Assembly: GCA_021732995.1 (NCBI GenBank)
Contig: JAKFWA010000068.1
Location: forward strand, 179,099-225,418
DNA length: 46,320 bases
Reading direction: 5' to 3'
Source of the DNA: Planctomycetaceae bacterium
GTDB taxonomy: Bacteria > Planctomycetota > Planctomycetia > Planctomycetales > Planctomycetaceae
Shown: positions 7,924 through 16,437 of the stretch, piece by piece
How positions within the stretch are numbered: position 1 is the first letter of the stretch
How the letters are laid out: each line of letters starts with the position of its first letter
Translations under genes and position numbers: made by a program
Notes under the pieces: generated by a model
Told to the model about the DNA's origin: nothing
What the model saw: the letters and a program-made list of their open reading frames with translations, nothing else
Database searches by the model: none

Positions 7924-9006
7924 ATGGCTTTCACTCGTGGCAAGACATGGATCGGACTGGGCGTGGGAGCAGCAGCGTTGGCGGCGTTGCAGCAGTGCGA
8001 TGCATCCCTGCTGAAATGCTTCTGCGACAAGGATCGCTGCAACACCCCCGAATGCCGCATCGAGCGACGTGCTCCCGAATGCGAGTGCCGTTTCGGTCAT
8101 CATCAGACCAGTTGGGCCCCGTGGGGGATGAACTGCCAGGACGGCGCCTGCGCGACGAACCAGTACCCGGCGCCAGGATATTCCAACGCACTGGGAGCGA
8201 CTCGCGGCTGCACGACGGAACCTGCTCAAACCTACGCGCCGCAGCCGTATCAGCCTTACCTGCCGGAACCCACCGGTTCCGTTTATCAACAACCAGTACC
8301 CGGTTACGAAGCCTATCCAGCCGAGCAACTCGTTGATCCCAACTTCGCGGCTCCGCCGTTGAATCAGCAGCCATCGTTCTATGAACAGGGGCCGATTGGT
8401 CTACCGTTGCCCGAGCCACAGTTCGCTCCGCCTCACATTGGCGGCCCACAATCTCTGCCGCCGCGTCCAGACGCCCAGCAATCGCCATTCAACAGTGCTC
8501 AGCCACAGTTGCCGCTGCCGCCGGATGTGATTTCTCCCATGCCGCCCACGGTGCCGGAACCCATTCCGCAACCACCGGCTATTCAACCCCCTGCAATCCA
8601 GCAGCAACAGCCGCCACAACCGATCCCACAGCCGGGTCACACGTTTCAGCCGGGCCCCGGCCGTCCGATTCCAGACGCCACTCCGGGCGCGCTGCCTCAA
8701 GTGGTACCGGGCTCCATCGGAGACCCGGCCAACGGCTTCGCGCCCAACGCACCAACCCGTTCAGCGATTCCTGAAGGTGAAGCCTTCTTCCGCCGCCTGA
8801 CCCCGGTGCAACCCACGAACCATTGGCAGCGAGGTACAACCACGGCCGCACCACAAGCACAGCGAATGCCCTACGCGCCGCAGCAGTTGCCGCAGCAACA
8901 ACAGTTGCCTCAGGGACGCTGGCGTGTCATGCCCGGCTATCAGGGTTCTCAACAACAACCCGCGATGTCGCAGCCCTTCAATGCGAACGGCGGGTACGTC
9001 CAATAG
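7924..9006 (+). CDS. Cys-rich N-terminus with long Pro/Gln-rich region, likely surface protein
   Basis: A 360-residue protein. After a short basic start and a hydrophobic stretch (WIGLGVGAAALAAL) comes a Cys-rich block of about 60 residues (CFCDKDRCNTPECRIE, APECECRFG). A long disordered region of Pro, Gln and Tyr follows (PQPYQPYLPEP, QPPAIQQQQPPQPIP) to the end. The ATG at 7924 is chosen because the upstream extension is short and unlike a signal peptide. It is the third gene of a plus-strand run with the polysaccharide export lipoprotein. The low-complexity Pro/Gln part suggests an extended wall- or matrix-associated segment; no function can be assigned. Confidence 0.75.
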   Translation: MAFTRGKTWIGLGVGAAALAALQQCDASLLKCFCDKDRCNTPECRIERRAPECECRFGHHQTSWAPWGMNCQDGACATNQYPAPGYSNALGATRGCTTEPAQTYAPQPYQPYLPEPTGSVYQQPVPGYEAYPAEQLVDPNFAAPPLNQQPSFYEQGPIGLPLPEPQFAPPHIGGPQSLPPRPDAQQSPFNSAQPQLPLPPDVISPMPPTVPEPIPQPPAIQPPAIQQQQPPQPIPQPGHTFQPGPGRPIPDATPGALPQVVPGSIGDPANGFAPNAPTRSAIPEGEAFFRRLTPVQPTNHWQRGTTTAAPQAQRMPYAPQQLPQQQQLPQGRWRVMPGYQGSQQQPAMSQPFNANGGYVQ

Positions 9007-9184
9007 ACCCAGTGTCGTGTCATCGCGACCGAGCGAAGCATCGCAGCCTCAGCGCCTGCCTCGAACATCGGCGGACGCCACATGGAATGTGCCTGCTACG
9101 TTATCCATTTGGCGACCAGAACCAGCCCGCGGGATCGCTGCAACCGCGTCCGCACCTGCCAGACAACTTCGCGACAAACAAAAA

Positions 9185-11038
9185 TTACGAACGGCGTATG
9201 AAGTGCGCCGCGAAGCTGCGGATTTGCTTGCCGTTCAGCACGTGCACCATGCGCAATTGCTGAATGGTTTCCTGCCCGAAGCGCCCGAGCGGCACGTGCA
9301 CCAGTTTTTTACCATATTTCTTCGCGATGCGCCGCCACGCCAGACCGGGAGGCTGCTCGCTGAGAATGGCAATATGTTTCTCATGCGCGTTGATACACGC
9401 CGCGCCGAGCAGACGTTCTTCCATTGTGTCTGCGAAATCCAGTCGAGGGTCCGACCAGACGTCTACAATCGGTCGCGGCGGGAACAGGAAACAGGCTCCA
9501 CCGTACTTCGCCAGACCGATTCCCGGACCCACCATTTCGGCTTGAAAATTCGTCGCAAACAGGGCCAATGTTGATTCGTCCTGATGCTCGGCAACCCAGG
9601 TGATGCGCCACGGATAATCACGCGGATCAGCCGGCGAATCGAATAACATCAGCACGCAATCCAGATTACCCATTTGCGGCGGAAAAACCTTGACATACAG
9701 ATCGCCCGTATGCCAATTGCGCAGCGTTTCTCGTATATCCAGTCCATCTTTCAGACTGGTCGAGAACTTCTCGGTCTTTGCCAGATCCGCGCCCATAATG
9801 GCGAGCGCAGCGTCTTTCACATGGTTGCGGAATTTTTCGATCGCCACATCTTCCGGCGGCCAACTGCACTGCCGATAAGGATTCCACTGCATCCGCCATT
9901 GATCCTGATCAATCTTCGGCGGCTTGCGATTGAGTTGCATCGTTCGCCAGGTAACTGGATTGCCCGGCAAGCGCGTCTCCGGGTCGCAAAAGTCGCCCGT
10001 CGGAAGCTGGCCACGACCGAGGCTCATGCGAAACACTGGCAGCCCGGTTTGATCCTGGTACGGATAATCCTTCGCGACCTCGGCGAGTTCGACCGCAAAC
10101 TGATCTCCGAAGATCTGCTGCGCCGCCAGTATCAGAGTATAAAGATCTGGAGTTAAGCGATTCTCAATCAAGCTGAGATTACGAATATATTTGAAGTAGG
10201 AACCCAGCGTCTTCGGCGTCACCTTGCGAGCAAGGGATTTCAATTCCCGCTTGTAGCGGTCTCGCGAGGCCAGCAGCAGTTGTTTAAGGCCATCTACCGA
10301 CAGATTCTCATCGTCATCAAGTTCAGCTCGAGCAGCCTCGTACAACCCGGTGACAAACGGCAACTCACCCAGCAGGAACAGCAAGCCGTTGTGCTCGACC
10401 GAATACAGTTCGGCCGGCGTCACCTCTTCGTCGGCGGCTTCGGACGTTCGTTTCTCCGTATAGGCTTCTTTCACCCACGGCCACTCTGACAGCGAGCACA
10501 CAAACAAGATCGAGCGAAAACGCTGCTCGAGTTCGCGCAGCCGTTCCGCCATGACGACCACGCGCGAGCGGTGCAGCTCCGAATCTGGACGCGGAATCGC
10601 GGGCAACGAAGCCGCCGCAAACTTGTCGACGCTGACCTTCTTCAAGGCGTAGGCGTCCGGCAGAGACAGAGCACTCGGCGTCCAGGTTTCGACTTCGCGA
10701 TCGATGTAGGCCCGGGGGATGCGTTCCTGAATGGCCACTCGCAGTGCGGCGATCACAGGCTGGCACGGATCAATCGGCACATAGCTGACCGGAAATACCT
10801 GATCCTCGGCGTCCGGCTGGTACTCGACCGGCTCCTGCTGCACAGCGATGGTGATGGCCGGCAGCCGCGCAATTCCTCCCTCAACCGCCTCGCGAAACGA
10901 CTCAGGCAGCGGAACCGCGAGGCAATCGAATCGCTCGGATAGGAGAATTCGCCGAGCTTCGACCGCAAAATCCCCGCTCCCGTGCACGACGGGCAGAACC
11001 AGAATGCGATCGCTGAGCCTCAGAAATTCGTGGACCAT
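9185..11038 (-). CDS. Uncharacterised MoxR-associated protein with ChaN/TIKI-like N-terminal pattern
   Basis: A 617-residue cytoplasmic-looking protein without signal or membrane segments. The N-terminal third reads like the DUF5682/ChaN/TIKI-type arrangement: ILVLPVVHGSG, then FDCLAVPLPESF, then YVPIDPCQPVIAALRVAI with IPRAYIDREVE, then VMAERLRELEQRF and ILFVCSLSEWPWV. In order, these match a strand with a catalytic-type His, a 'who is responsible' acidic segment and a final strand with a Trp/His pair. The C-terminal half is unrecognised and aromatic-rich (QWRMQWNPYRQCSWPPED, WHTGDLYVKVFPPQ). It starts 9 bp after the MoxR ATPase stops, with its AAGGTGA ribosome site inside the gap, so it is translated from the same message. 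The fold assignment is inference. Confidence 0.8.
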   Translation of the reverse strand: MVHEFLRLSDRILVLPVVHGSGDFAVEARRILLSERFDCLAVPLPESFREAVEGGIARLPAITIAVQQEPVEYQPDAEDQVFPVSYVPIDPCQPVIAALRVAIQERIPRAYIDREVETWTPSALSLPDAYALKKVSVDKFAAASLPAIPRPDSELHRSRVVVMAERLRELEQRFRSILFVCSLSEWPWVKEAYTEKRTSEAADEEVTPAELYSVEHNGLLFLLGELPFVTGLYEAARAELDDDENLSVDGLKQLLLASRDRYKRELKSLARKVTPKTLGSYFKYIRNLSLIENRLTPDLYTLILAAQQIFGDQFAVELAEVAKDYPYQDQTGLPVFRMSLGRGQLPTGDFCDPETRLPGNPVTWRTMQLNRKPPKIDQDQWRMQWNPYRQCSWPPEDVAIEKFRNHVKDAALAIMGADLAKTEKFSTSLKDGLDIRETLRNWHTGDLYVKVFPPQMGNLDCVLMLFDSPADPRDYPWRITWVAEHQDESTLALFATNFQAEMVGPGIGLAKYGGACFLFPPRPIVDVWSDPRLDFADTMEERLLGAACINAHEKHIAILSEQPPGLAWRRIAKKYGKKLVHVPLGRFGQETIQQLRMVHVLNGKQIRSFAAHFIRRS

Positions 11039-11047
11039 ACCGTCACC

Positions 11048-12058
11048 TTATCGCCGACGCCGACGAGGATCGTCGTCTTCATCCTCGTCATCTTCAAAAT
11101 CCTCGTCCTCATCCTCGTCGAGTTCATCGTCCGCATCCGGATGCAGGGGGTCATTTGGATCGAAGAAAAAGTCCCCCAGCCCCATCGGCATGACGTTGCC
11201 GCCCAGCGTCTGACCTCGTTTCTTCGCCAGATTCGCAAGGTCCATCGCGTCGTCGCCGAGGCACTTGAGGAGAGAATCTCGCCAGGCGGCGTCCTTACCG
11301 AGCGGGTGTTGCGGATCTTGAGCCAACCGCTTGAGGGCGTACCGGAGGACGTTAATGCCGTCACGGGTCGAAAAATCGAGCCGCAACTGATGTGCTTGCT
11401 GCAAGAAATCGACCGTCAGGCTCAGAAGCTGTTCATCCGCAAACGGCAAGTGGTACCGCAGAATGGCCAGTTCGTCCGCCTTGGCTGGATGAGCCAGCGT
11501 CAGGGTCGGCTGCAGACGGCTCAGGATGTAGTCGGGAATTTCAAAGGTAGATTCGTCATCGTTCATTGTCACGGCACAGCGAAAGTTCGGGTGCGCCTGA
11601 ATCGTGATGCCCGCCACGATGGACTCGACGTAACGCCGGTGATCGAGTAGCGGAGCCAGGCTGGCCCACGACTTCTCGTTCATGCGGTTGCCTTCGTCCA
11701 GAATGCAGACCGCGCCCGTGATCATCGCCGTAACTAGCGGTGAGGCATGATACTTAATGCGACCATTGTCATCCAGAACGGGGCTGACCAGCAGGTCTTC
11801 GGGACGCGTGTCCGCCGTGCACTGGTAGATGTAGAGATCCTGCTGGCGCGCCCGTGCGGCAGCCATCCCCAGGGTCGTTTTGCCGATACCCGGCGTCCCC
11901 ACGATCCGGGGGGCCAGCGGCAGATCTTTCTCATCCACCACCAGCCAGCAGGCGAGCAGTTGTTTCAGCGCCTCGCGCTGACCGATCCATTCGCCCGAAC
12001 TTTCGTCCGAACTCGACAGGGTGAGCTTGACTCCCCCGATTTCAACAACTTGATTCAT
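11048..12058 (-). CDS. MoxR-family AAA+ ATPase with acidic C-terminal tail
   Basis: A 336-residue ATPase. Walker A is GTPGIGKTT (about residues 54-62), Walker B is [13 protein letters not shown], sensor 1 is in [12 protein letters not shown] and an arginine-finger region is in [13 protein letters not shown]. MoxR ATPases act as chaperone-like remodelling motors for partner complexes, usually with a von Willebrand A protein. No VWA gene is adjacent; the only partner is the 617-residue protein downstream. The last 30 residues are almost entirely Asp/Glu ([19 protein letters not shown]) followed by RRRRR, an unusual tail that could bind a basic partner. Confidence 0.88.
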   Translation of the reverse strand: MNQVVEIGGVKLTLSSSDESSGEWIGQREALKQLLACWLVVDEKDLPLAPRIVGTPGIGKTTLGMAAARARQQDLYIYQCTADTRPEDLLVSPVLDDNGRIKYHASPLVTAMITGAVCILDEGNRMNEKSWASLAPLLDHRRYVESIVAGITIQAHPNFRCAVTMNDDESTFEIPDYILSRLQPTLTLAHPAKADELAILRYHLPFADEQLLSLTVDFLQQAHQLRLDFSTRDGINVLRYALKRLAQDPQHPLGKDAAWRDSLLKCLGDDAMDLANLAKKRGQTLGGNVMPMGLGDFFFDPNDPLHPDADDELDEDEDEDFEDDEDEDDDPRRRRR

Positions 12059-12247
12059 GCCATACCTAACTGACGGAACCGGGAGAGCTAAACCGTGACC
12101 GGGGGATTGTAAGGTTTTCGAACAGCCGAGCGAGAAAGCGTGTTGAATTCGTGAAGACCGCCCGATATTTTGCGGTTGCCAGCTTTTGCCTTTTTGCCTC
12201 GATGTTCGAGGCTCATTTTTGTTGTTCCCTATTTGGGGAGAAAAGTT

Positions 12248-13378
12248 ATGGCTACGAGTCGTCTAGTGAAGAAGGGCTTCACGCTGATCGAGCTGCTGGT
12301 GGTGATCGCGATCATCGCCGTGCTCATCGCGCTGTTGCTGCCCGCAGTGCAGCAAGCCCGCGAAGCAGCCCGCCGATCGGACTGCAAGAACAAGTTGAAG
12401 CAGATCGGTCTCGCTCTGCACAACTACGAGGAAACGCACAAGACGTTCCCTCCGGGAGTTGTGAAAACGGAAGCCGTCGCCGTTGCTGGCGGCAACATTG
12501 CTTCTGGCTTTGGCTGGGGTACCTACATCCTGCCGTTCTTGGACAATGCACCACTGTTCAAGAAGTTCAACACCAACCAGAACGCTTCGAGCACAATCAA
12601 CGTCGCTTTGGTGGCTACCGTTCTCCCGGCTTATCGCTGTCCATCGGACGTTGGTGAAGGTCAGGCTGTGGTGGCTGGCACCGGCGCTGGAACTTGGGGA
12701 ACGACAAACTACGTTGGCAACTACGGCATCAGTTTGCCGGTGCTCCAAGACACTGTTGGCGGCAACTGGGGAGTAGAAACCGCAAAGGTTGTTCAAGGGA
12801 TTTTTGGACAGAACACCCGCACACGAATTCGTGACATCCGCGACGGTGTGACGAACACTGTGTTGGTGATGGAACGCCGCATGCCACGATCCGGCTCTGC
12901 CTGGACCAACGCTGCCAGCGGTACTTTCAATTCGTTCTGGGCGGGTGATCCTGACACCTCGAACGGCCTGACGGACATCCTCGGTACGACCTCCACGAAC
13001 TCAGCTGCCACGCCAGGTAATTACTACGCGGTTGCTGGCTGGGCTTGTGAAGGCACCTACGTTGGCGGCGGCGTCGGTGTGGCAGGCGGTGTTTGGACTG
13101 ACACCACCGCAAACTGTAGCAGCGGTACACCCATGCCAACCGCCACGAGCGCTTACGGTAACCCGATCAAGATCAATAAGCTGCCCGGAACCACCGGCGC
13201 CGCCTTGACCGGATCTAACGTAGATCAGACGACGGCTGGGTCCCAGAGCTACCATCCAGGCGGAACGCAAGTGATGCTGGGCGATGCCTCGGTCCGCTTC
13301 GTCAGCGATAGTGTTGACATCGGAACGTGGATCAATCTGCACCGCCGCAACGACGGCCGAACCTTGGGCGAATTCTAA
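12248..13378 (+). CDS. DUF1559 pseudopilin-like protein
   Basis: A 376-residue protein of the large planctomycete DUF1559 family. The N-terminus has the type IV prepilin/GspG cleavage motif KKGFTLIEL (cut after Gly10), a hydrophobic helix and the family hallmark [20 protein letters not shown] plus [19 protein letters not shown]. The C-terminus carries [19 protein letters not shown], the usual HPGG...GDGSVRF signature. Such proteins are exported and processed by a prepilin peptidase; their cellular role is unknown. The ATG at 12248 follows GGGGAGAAA. The gene is monocistronic, closed by a strong hairpin terminator. Confidence 0.93.
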   Translation: MATSRLVKKGFTLIELLVVIAIIAVLIALLLPAVQQAREAARRSDCKNKLKQIGLALHNYEETHKTFPPGVVKTEAVAVAGGNIASGFGWGTYILPFLDNAPLFKKFNTNQNASSTINVALVATVLPAYRCPSDVGEGQAVVAGTGAGTWGTTNYVGNYGISLPVLQDTVGGNWGVETAKVVQGIFGQNTRTRIRDIRDGVTNTVLVMERRMPRSGSAWTNAASGTFNSFWAGDPDTSNGLTDILGTTSTNSAATPGNYYAVAGWACEGTYVGGGVGVAGGVWTDTTANCSSGTPMPTATSAYGNPIKINKLPGTTGAALTGSNVDQTTAGSQSYHPGGTQVMLGDASVRFVSDSVDIGTWINLHRRNDGRTLGEF

Positions 13379-13416
13379 GAACCCTTGGTTTGACTTAATA
13401 CGTTGCTCGTGAACAG

Positions 13417-13452
13417 ATCCCTGCGGTGGCTATGCTGCCGCAGGGATTTTTT
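13417..13452 (+). terminator. Rho-independent terminator after the DUF1559 gene
   Basis: A perfect 10-bp stem, ATCCCTGCGG at 13417-13426 and CCGCAGGGAT at 13438-13447, with an 11-nt loop and followed by a run of T. It lies 39 bp past the DUF1559 stop. Confidence 0.9.
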
Positions 13453-13503
13453 GTTTCCTGGAACCAGCCAATCGGTCCAGTTTCGAACGAGGATGTGCCG
13501 TTC

Positions 13504-14253
13504 ATGGAATCTGCTCAGAGCGCCTCTGTGGTTCCACTTGATGAAACTCAACGCCGAGTTCTCGGAGTGCTGCTGGAGAAGGCTTTTACCACGCCTGAAT
13601 ACTACCCGATGACACTGAAGGGACTGACGTCGGGCTGCAACCAGAAGAACAACCGCGACCCGGTGCTGGATCTGTCCGAGGACGATGTCGACGAAGCGGT
13701 GTCCACGCTGGAGAAGCTCCAGCTCACCGAGCGGATCTTTCCTGAATCTGGACGCACGGAGCGCATCCGCCACTGGGCTCGCAAGAAGTTCACCCTCTCC
13801 GAGCCCCAACTGGCCATCATGACCGAGCTCTGGCTGCGCGGTCGGCAATCGCTGGGTGATCTGCGTGTGCGAGCGAGCCGTATGGAGCCAATAGCGGATC
13901 TCGACACGCTCCGCGCAGAACTTAAGGGCCTGGTCAGCCTCGGGATGATCCAGGCCAACGGGCCGCTGGAATCGCGCGGCGTCGAGATCGACCATTGCTG
14001 CTACGTGCCTGCAGAACGCCGCTCGCTGCCCCCGCTGGCTGCTGCCTCACCGGCCCCAACCAGTTCAACAGTCTCCTCCGGTGCAACTTCCCCGTCTGCG
14101 GTGCAGCACTCGTCAGCCGCCTCAAACGCGGAGCTTGCGCAACTCAAGCAGGAGCAGGCGGAATTGAAAGCCGAAGTGGTCCGTCTCCGTACGCTGGTCG
14201 AAGAACTTTCGGATCGAGTCGCACGCATCGCGTCGGACCTTGGTATCTCGTAA
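13504..14253 (+). CDS. YceH / DUF480 family protein
   Basis: A 249-residue protein of the YceH (UPF0502, DUF480) family. It has two winged-helix-like repeats with the family markers LGVLLEKAFTTPEYYPMTL, GCNQKNNRDPVLDLSEDDV and LMTELWLRG-like (AIMTELWLRGRQSLGDLR). The C-terminus adds a Ser/Ala/Pro linker (about residues 172-205) and a heptad-patterned coiled coil (ELAQLKQEQAELKAEVVRLR), found in many family members. The biochemical role is unknown; DNA binding is suggested by the winged helices. The ATG at 13504 is chosen because the frame further upstream runs through the terminator of the preceding gene. Confidence 0.9.
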   Translation: MESAQSASVVPLDETQRRVLGVLLEKAFTTPEYYPMTLKGLTSGCNQKNNRDPVLDLSEDDVDEAVSTLEKLQLTERIFPESGRTERIRHWARKKFTLSEPQLAIMTELWLRGRQSLGDLRVRASRMEPIADLDTLRAELKGLVSLGMIQANGPLESRGVEIDHCCYVPAERRSLPPLAAASPAPTSSTVSSGATSPSAVQHSSAASNAELAQLKQEQAELKAEVVRLRTLVEELSDRVARIASDLGIS

Positions 14254-14264
14254 CGCGATAACAA

Positions 14265-15161
14265 CTACTTCGAATCGTCTTTCACGGTTGCAGCCAGCCC
14301 GTGCAGGCGCAGCCAGTCCGTCGCTCGCGCTGACCAGTCCGTCGGACCGGTCGCATTCGGGCGCGAACGCATACCGAAGCCGTGCCCGCCTTTCTGATAG
14401 ATATGCAACTCGGCGGGGATCTTGCGGTTGATCAGCTCCAGAAACAGCAGCGTACTGCCCTGCGGCGCCGATGATGTGTCGTCCGCGCACTGGGCGATGA
14501 ACGTCGGCGGCAGACCTTGATCAACTCGAATATCGGAACGCAGCGCCTTGGTTCGGTCGTCGTAGATCTTGAAGGGATAGATCAGCAGCATGAAGTCCGC
14601 CTTGTGCGACGCAGCCTGCCCTTCGATCTGGAATCGCAGATCATTCGTACACGCCACGGCGGCTGTTTGACCTCCGGCTGAAAATCCCAGCAGCCCGATC
14701 TTGCGCGGGTCGATGTTCCATTCAGCAGCGCGGCTCCGCACGATCTGCATGGCTCGTTGAGTGTCGTAAACCGCTCCGGAATTCGGTTCCGTCTGCGGCG
14801 GGTTGGGACAGCGATAGGCCAGTTGAAACGCGGTGATGCCCAGGCCCTTCAGCCAAGTGGCGCAGTCTGAACCTTCGTGTTCGTCAGCCAACTTTCCGAA
14901 GCCGCCGCCCGGCACGACGATCACCGCCGCGCCGGTTCGCATCTCGGCCGGGGGAGCATGCACGAACAGCCGCGGCTTCGACACGTTGAAGCGTCGCGAC
15001 AGACCATCGGCCCCCTTCTCGACGCGTTCCGGCTGCTCAGTCTGCGCAGCCGGTCCCTGCAACCCGTTGGGCCACAGCTCGATTTCCGCAGGCTCAGCTC
15101 CCGCCGCCAGCGATGAGACCACAAACCAGCACATCACCAGACCGACGGAGCGCAGCGGCAT
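14265..15161 (-). CDS. Secreted alpha/beta-hydrolase, probable carbohydrate esterase
   Basis: A 298-residue protein with a signal peptide (MPLRSVGLVMCWFVVSSLAAG). The alpha/beta-hydrolase elements are VIVVPGGGFGKL (oxyanion loop, GGG), the nucleophile elbow GFSAGGQ, the acid in AQCADDTSS and the catalytic His in KGGHGFGMR. This matches the acetyl-xylan/xylanase-type esterase group (BD-FAE-like) often annotated as 'endo-1,4-beta-xylanase B' or acetylesterase. It is expected to act in the periplasm on esterified sugars; the substrate is not established. Its start lies 3 bp after the rodA-like gene stops, so the two are probably co-transcribed. Confidence 0.88.
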   Translation of the reverse strand: MPLRSVGLVMCWFVVSSLAAGAEPAEIELWPNGLQGPAAQTEQPERVEKGADGLSRRFNVSKPRLFVHAPPAEMRTGAAVIVVPGGGFGKLADEHEGSDCATWLKGLGITAFQLAYRCPNPPQTEPNSGAVYDTQRAMQIVRSRAAEWNIDPRKIGLLGFSAGGQTAAVACTNDLRFQIEGQAASHKADFMLLIYPFKIYDDRTKALRSDIRVDQGLPPTFIAQCADDTSSAPQGSTLLFLELINRKIPAELHIYQKGGHGFGMRSRPNATGPTDWSARATDWLRLHGLAATVKDDSK

Positions 15162-15164
15162 GAT

Positions 15165-16307
15165 TCAGACTTCCTCAAATCGGAAGGGATCGGCGATCAG
15201 ATCGCGCTCAGGACGCAGCGCCACGTTGATGACCAATCCCAACGCAATGCAGGTAAATAGCAGGCTCGATCCACCGTAACTCACCATCGGCAAAGTCATA
15301 CCGGTGACGGGCAGCAGGCCCACAGTCATGCCAGTGTTAATCACAGTCTGCGTGCCAATCAACGCAATGACGCCTACGACGATCAGTCGTCCGTATGGTT
15401 CGCGGGTCTGAGCGGCCACCAGCAGCCCGCTGCCGACCAGCGAGGCATACAGTATCAGCACCGTCACGCAGCCGATCAGTCCCCAGCGTTCACCGACCAG
15501 GCAGAACACGAAGTCGGTGCGTGACTCGGGCAAGCGGTACGCCTCAACGTTGCTGACGGGCATGCCCGCCAACTGGCTGCCGAAGACTCCACCCAAGGCC
15601 AGCACGCGCTTCGACTGATGCTGGTGATAGCTGTCGTCGTCGGCAGCATCACCGCCGGTCTTCTGTCGAAACAAAGAGACTACGCGGGACTTCTGCTCGG
15701 CGCTCATGTGCTTCCACAGCACAGGCAGGCAAAGCACTCCCATGATGGCCACAATCGCCAGGTGTCGCGGACGCGCCCCAGCCGTGAAGAGCATCGCGAA
15801 CAAGACAGGCCCAAACAGCAGCGACGTTCCCAGATCCGGTTCCTTCAGAATCAAGGCCATCGGGACGACCATCATCAGGAAGGGAACCACCAGCCCCAGC
15901 CAGGTGCGGAGCGATTCTCGCCAGACCAGATATCGAGCGGTCCCGAGAATGAAGGCCAGCTTGGCGAGTTCTGACGGCTGGAAGTCCATGAAGCGCAGCG
16001 GAATCCAGCGATGCGAGTAGTTCTTGGCGGGAAAGAAGAACACCGTGACCAGCAGCACGAGGCTGAGGGCGTACAGCGGATAGCTGATCCATTTGAGCTT
16101 GCGATACGGCCAGACCGCCGTGCAGACCAGCCCGACCATTCCCACTGTCGCCCAGATGCGTTGACGCGGAGCGAACTCACCGAGTTTGAACAGTTCATCA
16201 CCGCGCGCGATCGCGTTGGCTCCGATAACCAGCAGCCCGATAGCCGCCAGAATCATCAGCCACGGCAGGCGACGAACCCATTCCCAGCGATCCTGCTCCA
16301 TGTCCAT
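15165..16307 (-). CDS. rodA: RodA/FtsW/SpoVE-family peptidoglycan glycosyltransferase
   Basis: A 380-residue polytopic SEDS protein. Family markers are the conserved loop RWIPLRFMDFQPSELAKLAF, EPDLGTSLLF, the segment LPESRTDFVFCLVGERWG and the terminal NTGMTVGLLPVTGMTLP with MVSYGGSSLL. SEDS proteins polymerise lipid II glycan strands with a class B penicillin-binding protein in the inner membrane. The TDF...EE-like block favours RodA over FtsW, but no mreC, mreD or PBP2 gene is adjacent. The ATG at 16307 is preferred because GGAG precedes it by 7 bases. A loop insert (GGDAADDDSYHQHQ) looks disordered. The esterase gene follows 3 bp after the stop. Confidence 0.87.
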   Translation of the reverse strand: MDMEQDRWEWVRRLPWLMILAAIGLLVIGANAIARGDELFKLGEFAPRQRIWATVGMVGLVCTAVWPYRKLKWISYPLYALSLVLLVTVFFFPAKNYSHRWIPLRFMDFQPSELAKLAFILGTARYLVWRESLRTWLGLVVPFLMMVVPMALILKEPDLGTSLLFGPVLFAMLFTAGARPRHLAIVAIMGVLCLPVLWKHMSAEQKSRVVSLFRQKTGGDAADDDSYHQHQSKRVLALGGVFGSQLAGMPVSNVEAYRLPESRTDFVFCLVGERWGLIGCVTVLILYASLVGSGLLVAAQTREPYGRLIVVGVIALIGTQTVINTGMTVGLLPVTGMTLPMVSYGGSSLLFTCIALGLVINVALRPERDLIADPFRFEEV

Positions 16308-16437
16308 ACCTAGACTCCGCGATTCACAACATTTCCGCGCCAAAACGCATCTTCGCGGAATGCGGCCATCGCCGGAACATCTCTTTTACTTGGAGAACGT
16401 GACGCAACTAATCGCGGCAGAGGAAGCCCCGCCGAAC

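Noticed and set aside
16333-16360. TTCCGCG/CGCGGAA inverted repeat between hrpB and rodA-like
   Set aside because: Seven base pairs with a 14-nt loop and no T-run; not convincing as a terminator or operator.
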